Below, piece by piece: positions 1-8,486 of a stretch of 64,000 nucleotides of DNA (position 1 is the first letter of the stretch; each line of letters opens with the position of its first letter). Source of the stretch: Micromonospora pallida (lineage in GTDB: Bacteria; Actinomycetota; Actinomycetes; Mycobacteriales; Micromonosporaceae); assembly GCF_900090325.1 (NCBI RefSeq), contig NZ_FMHW01000002.1, positions 310,001 through 374,000 on the forward strand, read 5' to 3'. The notes beneath the pieces are model-generated. The model saw only the letters and a program-made list of their open reading frames with translations. It did no database searches and had not been told where the DNA came from. Both the position numbers and the translations under genes were made by a program.

Positions 1-552
1 GTGCAGGTGGTGGCGGAGCTGCCGCGCCAGGCGGTGCTGGTGGGGCACGGCGCGGGGGCCCTGGTGGTGGCGCACGCGCTGGCCCGCTACCCGGCGCGGG
101 CGGGGGTGCTCGCCGCCCCGGTGTTCGGCGGGTGGGGCATGCTCGGCGCGGCGTTGCGCCGCAACCCGCTGGGTACGCTCCCCGCGCTCTGGGGCGGGCG
201 GCTGCGGCTCAACCGGCGGCAGTTGTTCAGCCCGGAACTGCCCGACACCGTTGCCCGGGCCCACCTGACCCGGCTGGGCCGGGCGGGCCGGCGTGCGCAG
301 TGGCGGCTGCTGTTCCCCGGTGGGCTCGAGCCGGCGGTGGGGAACCCGCCGGTGCTGGTGCTCGGCAGCCCGGACGACCGGGTCGTCCCGACGGCGGCGT
401 TGACCCGCACCGCCCGACGGTACGGGGTGGCTCCGCTGCTCTTCCCCGGCATGGGACACGACCTGATGCTCGACGCGCGGTGGCGGGAGCCGATCGACGC
501 GGTCCTCGACTGGCTGGTCAAGGAGCCGGCACCCACCGTCGTGCCGGTGTGA
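1..552 (+). CDS. alpha/beta-hydrolase fold protein, 5' end probably cut by the window
   Basis: The visible 183 residues look like the C-terminal two thirds of an alpha/beta-hydrolase. A nucleophile-elbow-like stretch VGHGAG lies near residue 17, an acid-loop stretch SPDDRVVP near 124, and a histidine loop GMGHDLML near 151. The elbow reads G-H-G-A-G, so the position usually held by the catalytic Ser is Gly; the Asp and His positions are present. The frame is open to base 1, where a GTG could be a start, but the fold normally has about 60-80 more N-terminal residues, so truncation is more likely. It converges on otsA across a hairpin. The substrate cannot be inferred. Family assignment is fairly secure; activity is doubtful because of the missing Ser. 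Confidence 0.7.
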   Translation: MQVVAELPRQAVLVGHGAGALVVAHALARYPARAGVLAAPVFGGWGMLGAALRRNPLGTLPALWGGRLRLNRRQLFSPELPDTVARAHLTRLGRAGRRAQWRLLFPGGLEPAVGNPPVLVLGSPDDRVVPTAALTRTARRYGVAPLLFPGMGHDLMLDARWREPIDAVLDWLVKEPAPTVVPV

Positions 553-556
553 GGTA

Positions 557-589
557 GCCGCCCATCCCGCCACTGACGGGGTGGGCGGC
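557..589. terminator. hairpin between convergent genes
   Basis: GCCGCCCATCCC (557-568) pairs with GGGGTGGGCGGC (578-589), 12 bp with one mismatch and a 9-nt loop. It lies between two convergent stop codons. There is no T-tract, as is common for actinobacterial terminators. Confidence 0.6.
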
Positions 590-600
590 CCGCCGCCGGC

Positions 601-2016
601 TCAGTCGGTGATCATCTCGTGCAGCAGTGAGCCGCTTTCGTCCAGCGCGGTGAGGTAGGAGCCGGCCCAGGAGCGGATGTCGTACCGGTGCAGGTGTTCG
701 CGCATCGCCCGCATCCGGCTCGCCGCGTCCGCCGGGTCGGCGTGCAACGCCGCGAGCAGTCCCTGCTTGAGCCCCTCCAGGTCGTGCGGGTTCACCAGGT
801 ACGCCTCGGACAGTTCCGCCGCCGCGCCGGCGAACTCGCTGAGCAGCAGCGCGCCGGAGTCGTCCACCCGGGCGGCGACGTACTCCTTGGCGACCAGGTT
901 CATCCCGTCCCGTAGCGGGGTCACCGCCATCACGTCGGCCATCCGGTAGAGGGCGGCCAGTTCGGCCCGGTCGAAGGGCTGGGTGAGGTAGTGGATCGCC
1001 GGCTCGCCGACCCGGCCGAACTCGCCGTTGATCCGTCCGACCTCGCGTTCGACCCGGTCCCGAAGGATCTGGTACTGCCCGACCCGTTCCCGGCTGGGCA
1101 CGGCCACCTGCACCAGGACGGTGTCCCGGACCTTGACGTGGCCGCTGGCGATCAACTCGCTGTACGCCTTCAGCCGGTGCTCGATGCCCTTGGTGTAGTC
1201 CATCCGGTCGACGCTGAGGATCACGTGGTCCGGGTCGCCCAGATCGCGGCGGAGCTGGTCGGCCCGGGCCACCACGTCCGGCCGGGCGGCCAACGCGGCC
1301 ATCTCGGCGGTGTCGATGGAGACCGGGAAGGCACCCACCCGCACGGTACGGCCGTCCACCTCGACCTGCCGGTCGGTGGCGGGCACGCCGATGACCTTCG
1401 CGACCAGTTGCGCGAAGTTGTGCGCGGCATGGGCGCGCTGGAATCCGACCAGGTCCGCGCCGAGGATCCCGCGCAGCAGTTCGGCCCGGCGGGGGAGCTG
1501 CATGAACAACTCCGGCGGCGGGAACGGCACGTGCAGGAAGAAGCCGATCCGCAGGTCGGGACGGAGTTCGCGGAGCAGGGCGGGCACCAGTTGCAGGTGG
1601 TAGTCCTGCACCCAGACCACCCCACCCGGCTCGGACACCTCGGCGGCTGCCTCGGCGAACCGCCGGTTGACCCGCTGGTACGCCTCCCACCAGCGCCGGT
1701 GGTGCTCGGGCTGCTCGACCGCATCGTGGTAGAGGGGCCAGAGGGTCGCGTTCGCGAAGCCCTCGTAGTGGTCCCGGAAGTCCTCCGGGGTGAGCGGGAC
1801 GGTGTGCAGCCGGACGCCGTCCACGTCCGGCAGCGCGGGCGCCGGACCGGTGCCGCCGGCCCAACCGACCCAGGTCGCGGGGGAGTACCGCAGCAGGGGG
1901 TGCATGGCGCTCAGCAGGCCACCGGGGCTGCGGCGCCACTCGCAGGCGCCGTCGGGCGCCACGCTGTCGTCGACGGGAAGGCGGTTGGCCACCACCACGA
2001 GGGGACGCTGTCGCAT
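601..2016 (-). CDS. otsA: alpha,alpha-trehalose-6-phosphate synthase (GT20)
   Basis: Makes trehalose 6-phosphate from UDP-glucose (or another NDP-glucose) and glucose 6-phosphate in the cytoplasm, the first step of the OtsAB route. The N-terminus carries VVVANRLPVD and a glycine-rich SPGGL loop. VQDYHLQLVP, HVPFPPPE and SVDRMDYTKGI (the Arg and Lys that bind the donor phosphates) follow, then RDGMNLVAKEY near the C-terminus. At 471 aa it is the usual full length. ATG at 2016 is preferred because GGAG sits 8 nt upstream; an in-frame GTG at 2025 would add three residues. No otsB phosphatase is nearby. The upstream gap contains a relatively AT-rich patch (about 2098-2135) that probably holds its promoter. 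Confidence 0.95.
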   Translation of the reverse strand: MRQRPLVVVANRLPVDDSVAPDGACEWRRSPGGLLSAMHPLLRYSPATWVGWAGGTGPAPALPDVDGVRLHTVPLTPEDFRDHYEGFANATLWPLYHDAVEQPEHHRRWWEAYQRVNRRFAEAAAEVSEPGGVVWVQDYHLQLVPALLRELRPDLRIGFFLHVPFPPPELFMQLPRRAELLRGILGADLVGFQRAHAAHNFAQLVAKVIGVPATDRQVEVDGRTVRVGAFPVSIDTAEMAALAARPDVVARADQLRRDLGDPDHVILSVDRMDYTKGIEHRLKAYSELIASGHVKVRDTVLVQVAVPSRERVGQYQILRDRVEREVGRINGEFGRVGEPAIHYLTQPFDRAELAALYRMADVMAVTPLRDGMNLVAKEYVAARVDDSGALLLSEFAGAAAELSEAYLVNPHDLEGLKQGLLAALHADPADAASRMRAMREHLHRYDIRSWAGSYLTALDESGSLLHEMITD

Positions 2017-2182
2017 CTCGGTCACTCCGATCTGCCGAGGGGCGACCGCCCGGGCGGGGAGGATCCGGGCAGTCAGCGAGGGAAGTGACGGTACGCCGTA
2101 ATTTCTACTGACGGTAAGTTACACCACTGTTACTTCCCGCCTCCGGAGTGTGCGGCGCGGAATCGTGCCCGAACGGGGCCGG

Positions 2183-3013
2183 TCAGACGACCGCGCCGTC
2201 GTCCGGGTCGTGGTCCTCCGGGTCGCCGGGGCGCAGCCGCCAGATCAGCGTGACGAAGCCGCCGAGGATGCCGGTGAAGCCGAGCAGGGTCACCACCGCG
2301 CGGTCCGCCGGCAGGAGCGACGGGAAGAGGAAGAGCACGAAACCGACCACGATCGCCAGCACGCCGGCCACGGCGTACTTCGAGACCGGAGGCAGCGGCG
2401 GCGGCGGGGGCGGGGTGTAACCCTCGTCGTCCGGGTCGTCGGGCAGGTCCGCCCCGAAGGTGTCCAGGCCGTCCAGCAGGGACGGCTCGTCGTGCCGTCG
2501 GCTGAGGGAGACGCCGGAGACGTCGGTGGCGGACTGGAGCGGACGCACCCCGGTCACGGTGGGCCCGGAGCCCTCCTCGGTGCGGCCGAGCGCGCCACCG
2601 GTCGTCTCGGGGGTGTCGTCCAACTCCTCGGCGGCCGGCCAGGGGGTGGGACCGGGGGTCGGTGCGCGGTGGAAGCCGGCCACGATCCGCGCCCACTCGG
2701 CCTCGACGTCGGGCTCGCCGGGACGGGTCTGCCCACTGATGCCCTCGTCGCTGAGCTGGCTGAGGTAGTCCCGGGCGGTGGTCAGGTGGGAGCGGTCGAC
2801 GTAGAGCCGGTCGATCGGCCGGGGCGGCACGGTGGTCGTCCGGGTCACCGGGTTCAGGTCGGCGGAGGGCTGTAGGTACGCGGCGATGCCACCGGCGGCG
2901 AGCACGTCGAGCAGGTGCTCACCGACACGTGGATCCACGTCGCCGGCGACGGCGTACTCGCTCGCGTCGAGCCCGTTGTCCCGCCGTCCCCGGCGTGCCC
3001 CTCCCGCTGACAC
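2183..3013 (-). CDS. membrane protein with cytoplasmic DUF2007-like N-terminus
   Basis: A 276-aa protein of unknown function. The N-terminal ~90 residues (VDPRVGEHLLDVLAAGGIAA, then IDRLYVDRSHLTTARDYLSQL) resemble small putative signal-transducing domains of the DUF2007 type. An acidic, Pro-rich low-complexity middle follows, ending in PPPPPPLPP, and then two hydrophobic segments near residues 212-232 and 240-260. The start is GTG at 3013, preceded by GGAGGAGG. The frame is open further upstream to 3091, but that extension is Arg/Gly-rich and has no ribosome site. It is tandem with otsA. Role unknown. Confidence 0.75.
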   Translation of the reverse strand: MSAGGARRGRRDNGLDASEYAVAGDVDPRVGEHLLDVLAAGGIAAYLQPSADLNPVTRTTTVPPRPIDRLYVDRSHLTTARDYLSQLSDEGISGQTRPGEPDVEAEWARIVAGFHRAPTPGPTPWPAAEELDDTPETTGGALGRTEEGSGPTVTGVRPLQSATDVSGVSLSRRHDEPSLLDGLDTFGADLPDDPDDEGYTPPPPPPLPPVSKYAVAGVLAIVVGFVLFLFPSLLPADRAVVTLLGFTGILGGFVTLIWRLRPGDPEDHDPDDGAVV

Positions 3014-3198
3014 CGGCGTCCTCCTCCTCGCACCTGGCGGTGCAGGTCCTCCGGCGCCCCCGCCCGCACGCCGTGTCCTGAATCGTGACACGTCCGCCCC
3101 CGGTTCCGGGAGTGCGTTGTGGCGCGTTGCCGAAAGTCAACGACGCCACCGCAGGTCGAAGCCGTGGATTTTTGTCTGTTTGTGCGGGAGGTGCGAGC

Positions 3199-3444
3199 AT
3201 GTCGCGCGCGGGGAAGGCAGGGCGGGGGAGGGCTGCCATCCGGTCCGCGGCGGACGGGCCGCCCGGTGTGCACCAGCCGTACCGGTGGGTTTCCGGGGCG
3301 CGCGTTGTGAGGCATGGCTTCCGGTTCGTAGGCTCAGGGCCGACAGTTCGTGGGCCCTCGGCCGACGCTCGGCGTTCGCCCCGGACGCTCCGGCGGTGCC
3401 GTCGCGGACCCCTGCGGGAAGGACACCGGTGCTGTACTGGCTGA
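3199..3444 (+). CDS. possible small basic protein upstream of plsC
   Basis: An 81-codon frame that begins MSRAGKAGRGRAA behind a good ribosome site (GGGAGGTG, 8 nt before ATG) and runs 16 nt into plsC. It is very Arg-rich and low in complexity. The ribosome site and the overlap favour a coupled upstream gene, but composition alone could give such a frame in this GC range. The rest of the 415-bp gap (3014-3428) between the divergent genes shows nothing else definite. Confidence 0.25.
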   Translation: MSRAGKAGRGRAAIRSAADGPPGVHQPYRWVSGARVVRHGFRFVGSGPTVRGPSADARRSPRTLRRCRRGPLREGHRCCTG

Positions 3445-4124
3445 TGAAGTACGTCATCCTCGGTCCCTGGCTGAGGCTGATCTTCCGACCTCACGTCGAG
3501 GGCTTCGCGCACCTGCCCGCCACCGGGCCGGTGATCCTGGCCAGCAACCACCTCTCCTTCTCGGACTCGATCTTCCTCCCGCTGATCGTGCCCCGGCGGG
3601 TCACCTTCGTCGCCAAGGCCGAGTACTTCACCGGCAAGGGGATCAAGGGGCGGCTGACCCGGATGTTCTTCACCGGCACCGGCACCCTGCCGATCGACCG
3701 GTCCGGCGGCCGGGCCGCCCAGGCGGCCCTGGACGCACAGCTCGCGATACTCCGGTCCGGCGGCATCGCCGGCATCTACCCGGAGGGCACCCGATCCCCG
3801 GACGGCCGGCTCTACCGGGGCAAGACCGGCGTGGCCCGGCTGGCCCTGGAGAGCGGCGCCCCGGTGATGCCGGTGGTCATGGTCAACCTCGACGAGATCC
3901 AGCCGCCGGGCAAGCTCATCCCCAAGGTCGCCCAGGTGAAGATCCGCTTCGGCGCCCCGCTGGACTTCTCCCGGTACGCCGGTCTGGCCGGTGACCGCTT
4001 CGTCGAGCGCGCGATCACCGACGAGATCATGTACGAGCTGATGGAACTCTCCGGCCGCGAGTACGTCGACATCTACGCCCAGAAGCTCAAGAACCAACCC
4101 CCCACCCCCGCCCTGGTGCGTTGA
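3429..4124 (+). CDS. plsC: 1-acyl-sn-glycerol-3-phosphate acyltransferase
   Basis: Transfers an acyl chain to lysophosphatidate to give phosphatidate, at the inner face of the membrane. The HX4D catalytic motif (NHLSFSD) is near residue 40, and the acceptor-binding EGTRSPDG near 120. At 231 aa it matches the soluble/peripheral bacterial PlsC family. GTG at 3429 is chosen because GGAAGGA lies 5 nt upstream; ATG at 3444 would remove five residues (VLYWL). It matches Rv2182c of M. tuberculosis in type and in position relative to the exoribonuclease and aroG. It converges on the cyclase/ATPase gene across a long palindrome. Confidence 0.9.
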   Translation: MLYWLMKYVILGPWLRLIFRPHVEGFAHLPATGPVILASNHLSFSDSIFLPLIVPRRVTFVAKAEYFTGKGIKGRLTRMFFTGTGTLPIDRSGGRAAQAALDAQLAILRSGGIAGIYPEGTRSPDGRLYRGKTGVARLALESGAPVMPVVMVNLDEIQPPGKLIPKVAQVKIRFGAPLDFSRYAGLAGDRFVERAITDEIMYELMELSGREYVDIYAQKLKNQPPTPALVR

Positions 4125-4125
4125 C

Positions 4126-4174
4126 CAGGAGGTTCGCGTCAGTCGGGAGCGCGCACGACGACGCGAACCTCCTG
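4126..4174. repeat. intergenic palindrome, TTGAYCARGAGGTTCGCGTC family, copy 1
   Basis: CAGGAGGTTCGCGTC (4126-4140) is exactly complementary to 4160-4174, with a 19-nt loop; weaker pairing extends outward into the plsC stop codon. It sits between two convergent genes, so bidirectional termination is plausible. A second member of the same family lies at 37242-37305. Confidence 0.7.
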
Positions 4175-4274
4175 ACCAGCCACGCGTAGCGGCCGCGCGT
4201 ACCGGCCGCGTGCGGCGGCTGCGTGCGGGCGACCGCGCGTGGCGGCCGTGCATGGTGATCGCCTGGAGCAGGGG

Positions 4275-7200
4275 TCAGGAGGCGAGGGTGGGGGAGGCGG
4301 GGTAGGTGGACAGGGCCGGGTCGCCGAGGCGGAGCAGACCGGGGACGCGGTTGCGCAGGGCGAAGGCGCGTACCTCGCCCAGCACGGTCGCCGCGCCCGC
4401 CGGATCACCTGCCCGCTCCAGCTCCTTCGCCGAGAGCGCGAGCGCGAGCATCCGGTCGGTCGCCGACGGGATCCGCCCGTACAGCTCGGCGGCGGCGCCG
4501 TAGAGCTGACCGGCCCGGCCGTGGTCGCCGTCGCTGGCGGCCAGCGCCGCGGTGACGGTCTGCCGCGCGGCGTCGGTCCACGGGGTATGGTGCGGCGCCC
4601 GGTCCAGCATCCCGCGCACCCGCACGGCCGTGTCCCGTCCGCAGAGCACCGACGCGTACGCCGCCGATGCGATCCACTCGCCGCTGAGCAGCGCTGGCAC
4701 CGCCGACCACGAGTCGTCCAGTTCGGTCAGCAGTTCCCCGGCCTCGCCGGTGCGCCCCTGCAACGCCCGGCAGAGCGCGCTGATGCCCAGCGTCGTCCAG
4801 TGCAGCCGCCGGAAGCCGCTGCGGCGGGCGGTGTCCAACGCGTCGCTGACGTCGTCGACCGGCCGGGGCGTCTCCGGACCCACCGCGGTCAGCACCGGCC
4901 CCGCTCCCGGCGGACGGCCGCTTCGGTCGCCGGGCAGTGGCCCCGACGCGGTCGGACGGCCGCCCTGCTCGCCCGGCACCGGCTCGTCGCGCAGGATCCG
5001 CAGGTACGCACGGAGCCCCCGGACCTGCATGTCCCACCGGCCGGTCGGGGTGTCCACGAAGGCGTCCGCGGCGGCCAGCAGCGCCCCGAACTCGCCCTCG
5101 AAGTACGCCCGCATCACCTCGCGGGAGTACCCCGTGGTCAGCCCGGGCGACCCGGACAGCTCCGCCGCCTCGTTTTGCAGCTTGTTGGAGCGGATCCAGT
5201 CGCCCTCCTCGCAGACCACGTAAGCGAGGTTCTGCATCGCCCGGGGCAGGGCGAGCAACTGCTGTTCCCGCGCGGTCTCGAAGGCCGCGTGCAACTCGTC
5301 CACCCCGGTCCGGTCACCGGCCTGGTAGCGCGCCGTGGCGGCGGTGATCTGCGCGCCCACCCGGGCCTCCACCAGCCCGAGCCGGTCGGCGATGCTGGCG
5401 GCGGTGCTGGCCGCCGCCACCGCCTCGGCGCTCTCGTTGTTGAGCATGTGCAGCCGCCCCAGCTCGGCGTAGGCGTCGGCCTTCTGCTCGCTGTCGGGCA
5501 GCTCCTCGAAGAGCTGCACCGCCCGGGCCAGCCGGACCAGGGCGGTGTCCCGGTCGGCCCGGATCCACGCCGAGCGGCCGAGCAGCGTCCACGCCCGGGC
5601 GGCACAACCGACGTCCCCGTACGTGAAGAGCCGTTCGGCCAGGTCGGTCAGGGTCTCGGTGCCGCCGGCGTCGAGGAACGCCGCGCCGTCCCGGAAGAAC
5701 GAGATCTCCGCGCCGAGCAGCTCCAACCGGAGCCGGTCCACCGGGTCGGCGTCGTCGGCCAGACCGAGCGCGCGGGTCGTGTGGTGCGCCGCCGCGTCCA
5801 GGGCGTGCAGGGTGTACGCCCGCCGCGCCGCCCGGTGCAGCGCCTCGCGCGCGGTCGTGGCGTACCGGCGGGTGTCCAGTCCGAGGGTACGGGCGATCTC
5901 GTGCGCCGCCCAGCGGTGGTTGGCCAGCACCTCGGCCAGGTCGGTGTCCCGGCCCCGGGCGAGCGCGTCGATCCAGTCGGCGGTCCGTTCGTGCCGGGCG
6001 ACCCGCTCGGTGCGGGGTAGCCGCTGGTAGCAGACGTCCCGGACCAGTACGTGCCGGAACTGGTACTCGGCCTGCCCGGCCATGGTGGACGCGGGCAGCT
6101 CGACGACGAAGTCCCGCTGCCCCAGTCGACGCAGGGCCCGCTCCACCATCTCGACCGGCTGCCCGAGCGCGGCGGCGACCGCACCCGGCCAGAACTGCGG
6201 GCCGACCACCGAGGCAGCCAGAAGCACGGCTCGGTCGGCCGCGTCGAGCAGGTCGACCCGGTTGGCGATCACCGCGTGCACGTTGTCCGGGATCGGCAGC
6301 CCGTCCTGCTTCTTCAGCAGCCAGCCCCGGCCCGACTGACGCAGGAAACCCTGCTCGATCAGCATCCGCACGTACTCGTGAGCGTAGAGCGGGTTGCCGT
6401 CGGCGACCTCGACCAGCGGGTTGATCAGGTCGGGGGAGAAGGCCGACTGGCCGAACAGGTGCGCGTACAGCGAGGTGATGCCGCTCGGCCGCAGCGGCGG
6501 CAGCGTGATGGTCAGCGAGCCGGAGATGGTGCCCGCCCAGGTCGGGTCCCGGTTGATCAGCTCGGGCCGGGCGGTGCAGAGCACCAGCAGCGGCACGTCC
6601 CGCGCGGACGCCCCGAGCAGCTCGACCAGGCGCAGCATCTTGTCGTCGGCCCAGTGCAGGTCCTCGAAGACCAGCACGGTGGGCCGGCGAGCGGCCAACG
6701 CCAGCAGGAACCGCCGCCAGGCGGACTGCGTCTCCTCGGCCGGCAGCGTCGGGCCGGGCAGGCCGACCAGCGGGCGTAGCGCGTCGACCAGCCGGTCCGC
6801 CTCGCCCGGGCCGACGAGGTCGGCCACGGCGGCGCGGAGCCGGGGCGCGGCGGCGGTGGCCGGATCGGTGTCGAGGATGCCGGCCTCGGACTTGACGATG
6901 TCGGCCAGCGCGGCGAAGGTGACGTTCTCGCCGAACGGCGGGCACCGCCCGGTCCGCCAGGTCAGCGACGCGTCCGTGTCGGCCCCGGTGTGCCGGTACA
7001 GTTCCCGCACCAGCCGGCTCTTGCCGATGCCGGCCCGGCCGAACACCGTCACCAGCTGTGGCATCCGCTCCCGGGTGGCCCGGTCCAGCGCGTTGACCAG
7101 CAGGCCCAGCTCGTGCTCGCGGTCGATCAGCGGGGTGCCGTCCGGCTCCCGGTCCGGCTGGCGCCGTTGGGCCGCGCCGAGCGCCAGCCACACCTCGGTC

Positions 7201-7934
7201 GGCGACGAGCGCCCCTTGAGGGTGACCGCCGGCTGCTGTTCGTACCGGACCGCGCCGCGGGTGAGCGCGTACGTCGCACCGCAGACCAGCACACCGCCGG
7301 GTGGTGCCACCGACTGCATGCGGGAGGCGGTGTTGACCACGTCACCGGCCACGATGGCCTGACCGCCGTGGTGCGCGGCGGCCACGTCCACCAGTGCCTC
7401 ACCGGTGGCCACCCCGACCCGGAAACGCAGCCCGTCGGCGCCCACGGGAGCGAACCGGGCCAGCACCCGTTGCAGCTCGAGCCCGGCCCGGACGCAGCGC
7501 AGCGCGTCGGTCTCGGTCGCCACGGGGGCGCCGAACAGTGCCATCACCGCGTCCCCGATGTACTTCTCCACCACCCCGCCGTACTGGCCGATGACCCGGC
7601 GGGCGGCGGAGAAGAAGCCGGTCTGCAACCCCCGGACCAGTTCCGGGTCGGACTGTTCCACGTACGGGGTGAAGTCGATCAGGTCGACGAAGAGGACGCT
7701 CACCCGACGGCGGTCCTCCTGCGGAGCCGCGGTCGGGTTGGCGCCGCCGACCCGGACCACCGGGCGCGCGTCCCGCCCCGGCCGGGCCCGCCCGCAACCG
7801 GTGCAGAAAGCCGCGTCCGGGCCGAGCGGCCGGTCGCAGTGTTCGCAGGTGGGGGCCAGTTCCGCACCGCAGCCACCGCAGAAGCGGTCGTCGGGCGCAG
7901 TGGGTCGGCCGCACTGGACACAGTGGGCGGCGAT
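4275..7934 (-). CDS. zinc-ribbon / class III cyclase / AAA ATPase / TPR regulator with apparent ATC start
   Basis: A 1219-aa signalling protein. Domains in order: two zinc ribbons (C5-x2-C8...C19-x2-C22 and C30-x2-C33...C44-x2-C47); a class III nucleotidyl cyclase domain (~78-245) with both metal Asp contexts (FVDLIDFT and GDAVMALFG) and GVATGE; an AAA/STAND ATPase with Walker A GRAGIGKS and Walker B VLVFEDLHWADD; then a long helical TPR-like C-terminal half. A cyclic-nucleotide or nucleotide-sensing role is inferred. GTG at 7760 would drop the zinc ribbons. The ribbon frame runs back to a stop near 8042 with no ATG, GTG or TTG, but ATC at 7934 has GGGAGG 5 nt upstream. I therefore place the start at ATC. 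It is divergent from the 62-aa gene. Confidence 0.8.
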   Translation of the reverse strand: MAAHCVQCGRPTAPDDRFCGGCGAELAPTCEHCDRPLGPDAAFCTGCGRARPGRDARPVVRVGGANPTAAPQEDRRRVSVLFVDLIDFTPYVEQSDPELVRGLQTGFFSAARRVIGQYGGVVEKYIGDAVMALFGAPVATETDALRCVRAGLELQRVLARFAPVGADGLRFRVGVATGEALVDVAAAHHGGQAIVAGDVVNTASRMQSVAPPGGVLVCGATYALTRGAVRYEQQPAVTLKGRSSPTEVWLALGAAQRRQPDREPDGTPLIDREHELGLLVNALDRATRERMPQLVTVFGRAGIGKSRLVRELYRHTGADTDASLTWRTGRCPPFGENVTFAALADIVKSEAGILDTDPATAAAPRLRAAVADLVGPGEADRLVDALRPLVGLPGPTLPAEETQSAWRRFLLALAARRPTVLVFEDLHWADDKMLRLVELLGASARDVPLLVLCTARPELINRDPTWAGTISGSLTITLPPLRPSGITSLYAHLFGQSAFSPDLINPLVEVADGNPLYAHEYVRMLIEQGFLRQSGRGWLLKKQDGLPIPDNVHAVIANRVDLLDAADRAVLLAASVVGPQFWPGAVAAALGQPVEMVERALRRLGQRDFVVELPASTMAGQAEYQFRHVLVRDVCYQRLPRTERVARHERTADWIDALARGRDTDLAEVLANHRWAAHEIARTLGLDTRRYATTAREALHRAARRAYTLHALDAAAHHTTRALGLADDADPVDRLRLELLGAEISFFRDGAAFLDAGGTETLTDLAERLFTYGDVGCAARAWTLLGRSAWIRADRDTALVRLARAVQLFEELPDSEQKADAYAELGRLHMLNNESAEAVAAASTAASIADRLGLVEARVGAQITAATARYQAGDRTGVDELHAAFETAREQQLLALPRAMQNLAYVVCEEGDWIRSNKLQNEAAELSGSPGLTTGYSREVMRAYFEGEFGALLAAADAFVDTPTGRWDMQVRGLRAYLRILRDEPVPGEQGGRPTASGPLPGDRSGRPPGAGPVLTAVGPETPRPVDDVSDALDTARRSGFRRLHWTTLGISALCRALQGRTGEAGELLTELDDSWSAVPALLSGEWIASAAYASVLCGRDTAVRVRGMLDRAPHHTPWTDAARQTVTAALAASDGDHGRAGQLYGAAAELYGRIPSATDRMLALALSAKELERAGDPAGAATVLGEVRAFALRNRVPGLLRLGDPALSTYPASPTLAS

Positions 7935-8160
7935 GCCAACCTCCCGGGACGATCCGAGCCGAGTAGGCCGGCCGGACTGTCGAGCCGGCGCGGCGGTGAC
8001 CGAAAGTGGCCGTCGACGGCCCGCGGGGGCCGTCGACCGTCAGTATCCCGGTAACAAGCTGCTGTCGGGTACCCGCCTGTTGGCTTACGGACAGTGTCTT
8101 TGTCGCGAGGAACGGCTACATTCAGTCAGCCCAGATTCGATCACACAGGGGGAGAGTTCC

Positions 8161-8349
8161 ATGGTGTACGTCCGGCTGAACTCGGCATGGACCGACGGCG
8201 ACGGCGTGAACCACGCTGCGGGGGACACCGTCGATGTGGACGCCGCGACCCTGGCCGAGCTCCAGGCCAGCGGCGTCGTCACCGAGGTTCCGAAGTCGGG
8301 CGGTGGTGACACCACCGACTGGGTCGGGCCGACCAGCACGAAGCCCTGA
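8161..8349 (+). CDS. 62-aa conserved-looking small protein
   Basis: ATG at 8161 follows GGGGGAGAG. The product begins MVYVRLNSAW and has the pattern 'GDTVDVDAATLAELQASGVV', a short beta-strand/helix arrangement like that of small phage-type or housekeeping 'GD-x-V-x-V' proteins. The last 15 residues are Gly/Thr-rich. It has its own promoter region (TACATT at 8117-8122) and a strong terminator directly after it, so it is a monocistronic small gene. Function unknown; I do not recognise the family with certainty. Confidence 0.7.
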   Translation: MVYVRLNSAWTDGDGVNHAAGDTVDVDAATLAELQASGVVTEVPKSGGGDTTDWVGPTSTKP

Positions 8350-8363
8350 CCGACGCGACCAAC

Positions 8364-8399
8364 CGGTGTCCCGCGCGCCATCCGGCGCGCGGGACACCG
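8364..8399. terminator. strong bidirectional hairpin terminator
   Basis: A perfect 16-bp stem (8364-8379 with 8384-8399) with a 4-nt ATCC loop, between the convergent small gene and the Crp-type regulator. No T-run. Confidence 0.85.
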
Positions 8400-8486
8400 T
8401 CGTCTTCAGCCCCGGTACGCCGACCGGCGGTCCATCCCATGCGGTCGCCCGGCTAACGGGCACCGGCGGACGGTGCCCGTCCCGGG

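Noticed and set aside
7399..7914. 171-codon minus-strand frame overlapping the start of the cyclase gene
   Set aside because: It is a different frame across the zinc-ribbon coding region; the true frame has regular C-x2-C pairs.
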